From positions 1-17,861 of the forward strand of contig CAJPNN010000034.1 of the NCBI GenBank assembly GCA_905372035.1: DNA of 17,861 bases, in the 5' to 3' direction. The notes beneath the pieces were generated by a model. The model did not search any database. It had not been told where the DNA came from and saw only the letters and a program-made list of their open reading frames with translations. Within the stretch, counting starts at the first letter, position 1. Every line of letters begins with the position of its first letter. The DNA is from Bacillota bacterium. Lineage in GTDB: Bacteria; Bacillota; Clostridia; Peptostreptococcales; Anaerovoracaceae. Made by a program: the position numbers and the translations under genes. Positions 13,690 through 17,861 of the stretch are shown in pieces.

Positions 13690-14568
13690 TTATGCTCTCG
13701 GATGAGCATTATCATAAACTTCTTTTATTCTGTTCTTTGAAACAGTTAAATAAATCTGCGTAGCCGTTATGTCCTCATATCCCATAAGTTCCTGCAAGGA
13801 TTTTAAATCCGCTCCGTTTTGAATCATATGTGCAGCAAAGGAATTTCTTAAAATCTGTGGAGTAATCTTTTTCTCTATGTCTGCTTTTTCCGCATATTCT
13901 TTTAAAATCTTCCAAAGTCCCTGCCTCGTCATTCTCTCTCCCGACAAATTTAAAAAAAGCGCATCCTGTTCGTCTTTATTCTTTAAAATTGTTTGTCTTG
14001 CATCGTATATATATTCTTCCAAAGCCTGCCTTGCAGGTCTTCCTATAGGGACAATCCTGGCTTTTCCGTGTTCTCCCCTGCAAGTTATAAATCCCATCCT
14101 GAGATTGAGATCCGAAACGTCCGCATCCGTCACTTCGCTCGCTTTTATACCTGTTGCATACATAATTTCAAGTATACTTCTATCACGTTTTCCCTTAACG
14201 CTGTCATCCGGTATCTCCAAAATTTTTTCAACTTCGGAAATTGTAAGATATTCTATCTTTTTTCTCTCTATCTTCGGTGACTTGAGATTGTCTGCCGGAT
14301 TATTGTCCATGATTCCGTTTTTAAACAGATATCTGTAAAAAGACTTTAATGAAGCTACTTTTCTATTTACCGTTGAAGGTGATCTTCCATCCTTTTTAAG
14401 TTTCAAAGTAAAAGCTACAATGTCGGTATTTGTGGCTTCTACGGGGTTTTCTATATTAAGCTCCGTAAAAAAATCTCTCAAATCCCCCCTATAGGCGTTA
14501 CATGAATTATCCGAAAGCTTTTTTACTTTTTTTAAATATTCAACATACTCTTCAATATATCTTTGCAT
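13690..14568 (-). CDS. xerD: XerD-like tyrosine recombinase with altered catalytic residues
   Basis: A 292-aa protein of the Xer family, which resolves chromosome dimers at dif sites. The SAM-like DNA-binding domain (1-95) and catalytic domain (105-290) are complete in length and order. Three of the six active-site positions are changed: ATGLRxSE has Lys142 in place of Arg (ATGIKASEV); HxLRHSF has Gln238 in place of His (PQILRNSF); LGHxD has Tyr264 in place of His (MGYED). The beta-hairpin Lys169 (GKARIVP), Arg241 and nucleophile Tyr273 (QIYLTV) remain. The frame is intact, so it is under selection; it may be a weak recombinase, a structural partner of another Xer protein, or a divergent subfamily. 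It lies 20 nt after proC, with a weak AAAGGAT ribosome binding site. Confidence 0.88.
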   Translation of the reverse strand: MQRYIEEYVEYLKKVKKLSDNSCNAYRGDLRDFFTELNIENPVEATNTDIVAFTLKLKKDGRSPSTVNRKVASLKSFYRYLFKNGIMDNNPADNLKSPKIERKKIEYLTISEVEKILEIPDDSVKGKRDRSILEIMYATGIKASEVTDADVSDLNLRMGFITCRGEHGKARIVPIGRPARQALEEYIYDARQTILKNKDEQDALFLNLSGERMTRQGLWKILKEYAEKADIEKKITPQILRNSFAAHMIQNGADLKSLQELMGYEDITATQIYLTVSKNRIKEVYDNAHPRA

Positions 14569-14588
14569 AACAGTTTTATCCTTTTAAA

Positions 14589-15389
14589 TTAAGCCATTTC
14601 TCTTGAACGTTTAGCCGCACTCCTCACAGCTCTTATTACCGAAGCCCTCATTCCGTCTTTTTCAAGACTTTCAACAGCTGCTATCGTAGTCCCCGAAGGG
14701 GAGCATACCATGTCTTTAAGTTCTCCGGGATGTTTCCCTGTTTCAAGTACCATTTTCGCCGCACCCAAGACTGCTTGTGCCGCAAAATCATAAGCGTCTT
14801 TTCTCTTCATTCCCTCAGCACATGCTCCGTCGGCAAGCGCTTCTATAAACATGAATACATAAGCGGGGCTGCTCCCGCTGACCCCTACAACCGCATCTAT
14901 AAGCTTTTCATCAATTATCTTCGCTTTTCCGATTCCGCCGAACATTCTTAGTGCAAATTCCATATCTGTAGCGGTCACATGTTTGTTGCCGCATATACCC
15001 GTCATCGCTTCTTTAACCATAACGGCTGTATTCGGCATCGCCCTTATGATCTTCGTATCCCATCCGATACCAACTTCTATTTCTCCTATCTTAATACCTG
15101 CAGCTATTGATATTATTAAAACATCTTCTATTCTTTTACATTCACCCAGTTCTCTTAAAACCTCGGAAAAATCCTGCGGTTTTACTGCAATTAAAACTAC
15201 ATCTGAACGCTCGAGTAAATCACTTATGCTGTCACAAATATTTACCTCAAACTCTCTAACAACATTATCCATAACTTCTGCATATGAATCATATACACAT
15301 ATATTTTCTTTTTCATAGGGGAAATTTGTGATATAACCCGCAAGTATAGCTTTTCCCATATTGCCCGCTCCAACAATTCCAAGTTTCAT
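14589..15389 (-). CDS. proC: Pyrroline-5-carboxylate reductase
   Basis: Last step of proline synthesis: reduces pyrroline-5-carboxylate to proline with NAD(P)H, in the cytoplasm. The 266-aa length is normal. The Rossmann motif GIVGAGNMGKAI (4-15), RAMPNTAVMVKEAMTGI in the middle, and the C-terminal signature GVSGSSPAYVFMF with CSPSGTTIAAVESLE are intact. Two ATGs lie near the start; the second (15389) is chosen because GGAGG (15396-15400) is 6 nt upstream of it and directly abuts the first. It follows proB by 56 nt and precedes the xerD-like gene by 20 nt, so the genes are probably in one operon. proA is not in the window. Confidence 0.96.
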   Translation of the reverse strand: MKLGIVGAGNMGKAILAGYITNFPYEKENICVYDSYAEVMDNVVREFEVNICDSISDLLERSDVVLIAVKPQDFSEVLRELGECKRIEDVLIISIAAGIKIGEIEVGIGWDTKIIRAMPNTAVMVKEAMTGICGNKHVTATDMEFALRMFGGIGKAKIIDEKLIDAVVGVSGSSPAYVFMFIEALADGACAEGMKRKDAYDFAAQAVLGAAKMVLETGKHPGELKDMVCSPSGTTIAAVESLEKDGMRASVIRAVRSAAKRSREMA

Positions 15390-15445
15390 GTACATCCTCC
15401 TCTCTGACTGTGCCGGCTCGCTGTCCTCCCGTTCTAAAAACCGTT

Positions 15446-16243
15446 TTATTTACAGTAAAATATCGTACCTTTCGATTTCCCTGCAAGCAAATCTCTTATT
15501 ACGGTTAGGTTCTTTCCGTTTGCCAACATCACGGGTATACCGTAATCATTCACTTTTGATGCCGCGCATATCTTTGTATCTATCCCGCCTGTACCGAAAG
15601 AACTCTTGCCGCTTGTATCGATCTTATCCAGAAGTTTATCCGTTTCATATACTTCCTCAATCAAAAGTGCATCGCCGTGTTCTTTGGGATTTTTATCAAA
15701 CACCCCGTCTATATCGCTTAATATCATTAATAAATCCGCATTCCAAAGTTTTGCTGTCAGTGCTCCCAACGTATCGTTATCTCCAAAAGTTATTTCATCG
15801 GTGCTTACACTGTCGTTTTCATTTATTATAGGAATCACACCCTCATCGACGAGTGTAAAAAGAGTGTTTCTTATATTTAATTCTCTTTGGTGATCCGTAA
15901 AATCATCCCTTGTTATTAAAATCTGTCCTACATGACGCCCATAATTTGAAAAATATTCTTTATATGAGTTCATAAGCTCTACCTGCCCTATGGCACAAAG
16001 CGCCTGCTTATAGTTCAAATCTCCTCTTCTGCTCCACTTATGAATGGCGCCTACTCCGCAAATTCCCGCACCGGAAGAGACTATAACTACTTGCTTTCCC
16101 AATTTGCACAAATCGTCTATCTGCTCCGCAATATTGCTTATAAAGTTGCAGTTTACATGCCCTTCATCGTCAGAAAGAACATTGCTCCCTATTTTTATAA
16201 CGATCTTCCTGCTGCTTTCTATCAGTTCACCAAACTTGTTCAT
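15446..16243 (-). CDS. proB: Glutamate 5-kinase (short form)
   Basis: First step of proline synthesis: phosphorylates L-glutamate with ATP to gamma-glutamyl phosphate. The 265-aa protein is the amino-acid kinase domain only; the C-terminal PUA domain present in the 367-aa E. coli enzyme is absent. Key motifs are KIGSNVL (17-23), VSSGAGICGV, NENDSVST, FGDNDTLGALTA, LSDIDGVFDKNP and GTGGIDTKI. Short forms are found in various bacteria. The ribosome binding site is weak (AGGT about 12 nt upstream). The gene starts 14 nt after the purB stop, which suggests coupling. Proline feedback control usually acts on the kinase domain, so it may still be regulated. Confidence 0.96.
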   Translation of the reverse strand: MNKFGELIESSRKIVIKIGSNVLSDDEGHVNCNFISNIAEQIDDLCKLGKQVVIVSSGAGICGVGAIHKWSRRGDLNYKQALCAIGQVELMNSYKEYFSNYGRHVGQILITRDDFTDHQRELNIRNTLFTLVDEGVIPIINENDSVSTDEITFGDNDTLGALTAKLWNADLLMILSDIDGVFDKNPKEHGDALLIEEVYETDKLLDKIDTSGKSSFGTGGIDTKICAASKVNDYGIPVMLANGKNLTVIRDLLAGKSKGTIFYCK

Positions 16244-16257
16244 ATCGCAAATGATAC

Positions 16258-17694
16258 CTAAACGTTAAGTACAGGCTCATATCCCCCTCTCACATCATAC
16301 TCCGCTAAAATCGGTTTGATATAACCGTTAATAAACTCTTCAGTTTGTTCTGCCGCTCTTCCCGTATATAACCTCGGCTCGAGCAGTTCTTCAATATCTT
16401 TTAATGACAATCCGAAGTCTTCATCTTTTGATATACGATCAAGTAAATCATTTGATTTCCCATATTCCTTAACCTGCCTTGACGCCTGCATGGAATGTTC
16501 TCTTATTTTCTCATGCAAAACCTGCCTGTCACAACCGTTTTTTACCGCCGCCATCATTATATTTTCAGTCGCCATAAAAGGAATTTCGTCCATTATATGT
16601 TTCTTTATGACCTTGTCATACACCACCAGTCCCGATGTCACATTAGCCGCTATATCAAGTATTGCATCGACAGCGAGAAAACTTTCCGGTATTGATATCC
16701 TCTTATTTGCCGAATCATCAAGCGTCCTTTCAAACCACTGCACCGCAGCGGTATCTGCAGGATTTGCCGCCTGATTTATTACATACCTTGAAAGAGAAGC
16801 TATCCTTTCGCTTCTCATGGGGTTCCTTTTATATGCCATAGCTGACGAACCTATCTGTGTTTTCTCGAACGGCTCCTCAACTTCTTTGAGATGCTGAAGC
16901 AGCCTTATATCGTTTGTCATCTTATGTGAACTTTGCGCAATCCCGCTAAGCACCGATAAAATACCGTAATCGAGCTTTCTTGTATAAGTCTGTCCTGATA
17001 TAGGCAAACTGTTTTTAAATCCCATAGCGGTCGATACATACTCATCAAGTGCTTTGATCTTTTGACCGTCACCTTCAAAAAGCTCTGCAAAACTTGCCTG
17101 TGTGCCGGTAGTCCCCTTTACCCCCAACATAGGCATTTCATCCGCCGTTCTCTTTATTTCCAAATAATCCATATAAAAATCCTGGAGCCACATTGCGGCT
17201 CTTTTTCCTACCGTAGTAAGCTGTGCCGGCTGAAAATGTGTAAACCCCAAGGTCGGCATATCTTTATATTTTATAGCGAACTCACTGAGGTTCGCCATAA
17301 GTGCAAGCAATTTTTTTTCTATAAGCCTTAGTGCCTCTCTATAAATTGTCAAGTCCGTGTTATCTCCAACAAAAGCACTTGTAGCTCCGAGATGAATTAT
17401 CCCTTTTGCTTTCGGACACTGTAACCCGAAAGCATAGACATGCGCCATAACATCATGCCGAACTTTCTTTTCTCTTTCAATCGCATCTTCATAATTTATA
17501 TTGTCCGCATTTTTTTTCATTTCTTCTATCATTTCATCCGTTATGTCAAGTCCGAGCTCCTTTTCTCCTTCGGCAAGAGCTATCCAAAGTTTTCTCCATG
17601 TTCTGAATTTCATGTCTTCAGAAAAAAGTGTAATCATTTCATCACTCGAATAACGTACGACTAAAGGATTCCTATATTTATCGGTGTGTCTCAT
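16258..17694 (-). CDS. purB: Adenylosuccinate lyase
   Basis: Acts twice in purine synthesis: cleaves SAICAR to AICAR, and adenylosuccinate to AMP, releasing fumarate. The protein is 478 aa, closer in length and wording to the longer type seen in animals than to the 431-aa Bacillus enzyme. Motifs: VRHDVMAHVYAFG, IHLGATSAFVGDNTDL, TLGFTHFQPAQLTTVGKR (catalytic His of the HFQPAQ segment) and the fumarase/lyase signature QIGSSAMAYKRNPMRSE. The frame is open to 17712, but ATG at 17694 has GGAGG 6 nt upstream (17701-17705). It is the first gene of the purB-proB-proC-xerD run. No other purine gene is in the window. Confidence 0.96.
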   Translation of the reverse strand: MRHTDKYRNPLVVRYSSDEMITLFSEDMKFRTWRKLWIALAEGEKELGLDITDEMIEEMKKNADNINYEDAIEREKKVRHDVMAHVYAFGLQCPKAKGIIHLGATSAFVGDNTDLTIYREALRLIEKKLLALMANLSEFAIKYKDMPTLGFTHFQPAQLTTVGKRAAMWLQDFYMDYLEIKRTADEMPMLGVKGTTGTQASFAELFEGDGQKIKALDEYVSTAMGFKNSLPISGQTYTRKLDYGILSVLSGIAQSSHKMTNDIRLLQHLKEVEEPFEKTQIGSSAMAYKRNPMRSERIASLSRYVINQAANPADTAAVQWFERTLDDSANKRISIPESFLAVDAILDIAANVTSGLVVYDKVIKKHIMDEIPFMATENIMMAAVKNGCDRQVLHEKIREHSMQASRQVKEYGKSNDLLDRISKDEDFGLSLKDIEELLEPRLYTGRAAEQTEEFINGYIKPILAEYDVRGGYEPVLNV

Positions 17695-17729
17695 CTGCTT
17701 CCTCCAAAACATTATGTAAACTTTAGAAC

Positions 17730-17759
17730 ATTATACATCAAACACTACATTACAGTAAA
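17730..17759 (-). promoter_or_regulatory. purB promoter
   Basis: On the minus strand TTTACT (17754-17759, four of six), an 18-nt spacer and a perfect TATAAT (17730-17735). The leader to the ATG at 17694 is about 30 nt, too short for a purine riboswitch. It probably serves the whole purB-proB-proC-xerD run. Confidence 0.6.
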
Positions 17760-17761
17760 GG

Positions 17762-17781
17762 GTATATAAAAAAATATATAC
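17762..17781. repeat. AT-only inverted repeat upstream of purB
   Basis: GTATATA (17762-17768) and TATATAC (17775-17781) flank six As just upstream of the purB -35 box. It may act as curved DNA or an UP-like element, or be chance in AT-rich DNA. The remaining 80 bases to the window end hold nothing I can support. Confidence 0.3.
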
Positions 17782-17861
17782 AATCTCGTGCTCAGATTTC
17801 TATATATGATATGTTATAAAAACTCTCTTTTCTGAATAAAAAATATGAATTTTATCAAAAG

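Noticed and set aside
13877..14338. 153-aa plus-strand frame antisense to the xerD-like gene
   Set aside because: No ribosome binding site, no recognisable domain, and fully opposite a conserved recombinase.
17713..17861. Purine riboswitch upstream of purB
   Set aside because: The predicted leader is only about 30 nt and no conserved purine-aptamer core was seen.
1..17861. CRISPR array, tRNA, rRNA, insertion sequence or prophage
   Set aside because: No regularly spaced repeats, no tRNA cloverleaf, no transposase; the one recombinase is of the housekeeping Xer type.

Overview
This window looks like chromosomal DNA of a low-GC, anaerobic Gram-positive bacterium of the class Clostridia. The evidence is AT-rich intergenic DNA, strong GGAGG ribosome binding sites, TTG and GTG starts, extended -10 promoters, a rubredoxin and VanR/BcrA-like regulatory and transport families. 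The genus cannot be named from the sequence. No rRNA, tRNA, CRISPR array, insertion sequence or prophage was seen.

Layout. Left end (1-3.1 kb): the tail of a Na/Pi cotransporter with a PhoU-like domain, a co-directional unknown protein with a C-terminal winged-helix-like segment, glycerol kinase on the minus strand, and a divergent four-helix membrane protein. Two strong divergent promoters with a small palindrome between them separate the last two. Positions 3.1-6.7 kb (minus): a rubredoxin too short for a usual ORF cut-off, then a two-component system (OmpR-type regulator, 748-aa multi-pass sensor kinase) followed by a previously uncalled 34-aa single-pass membrane peptide. Positions 6.7-8.7 kb: a terminator, the relic of a broken gene, a DUF134-NifX fusion with an operator-like palindrome on its promoter, a small membrane protein and a GNAT acetyltransferase. 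Positions 8.7-13.6 kb (all minus): serpin, response regulator, BcrA-like ABC ATPase, permease and a small sensor kinase. Positions 13.7-17.7 kb (all minus): adenylosuccinate lyase (purB), glutamate 5-kinase (proB), pyrroline-5-carboxylate reductase (proC) and a XerD-like tyrosine recombinase.

How the genes may work together. The serpin stop overlaps the response regulator's ribosome binding site, so the protease inhibitor and regulator are co-expressed. A terminator follows the regulator. The ABC transporter and sensor kinase form a second unit whose promoter has an extended -10 but a poor -35 and carries a dyad in the -35 region. The simplest reading is a protease- or peptide-stress module: a membrane-tethered or secreted serpin, a kinase with no outer sensor domain, and a transporter that could sense or export a peptide. 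This is inference. The purB-proB-proC-xerD-serpin-regulator run has short gaps and no clear internal terminator, so it may be one transcript.

The points most worth checking are the serpin/two-component/ABC module, the XerD-like recombinase lacking three of six catalytic residues, the 34-aa peptide after the large kinase, the DUF134-NifX fusion with an internal ribosome binding site, and its 24-bp promoter palindrome.
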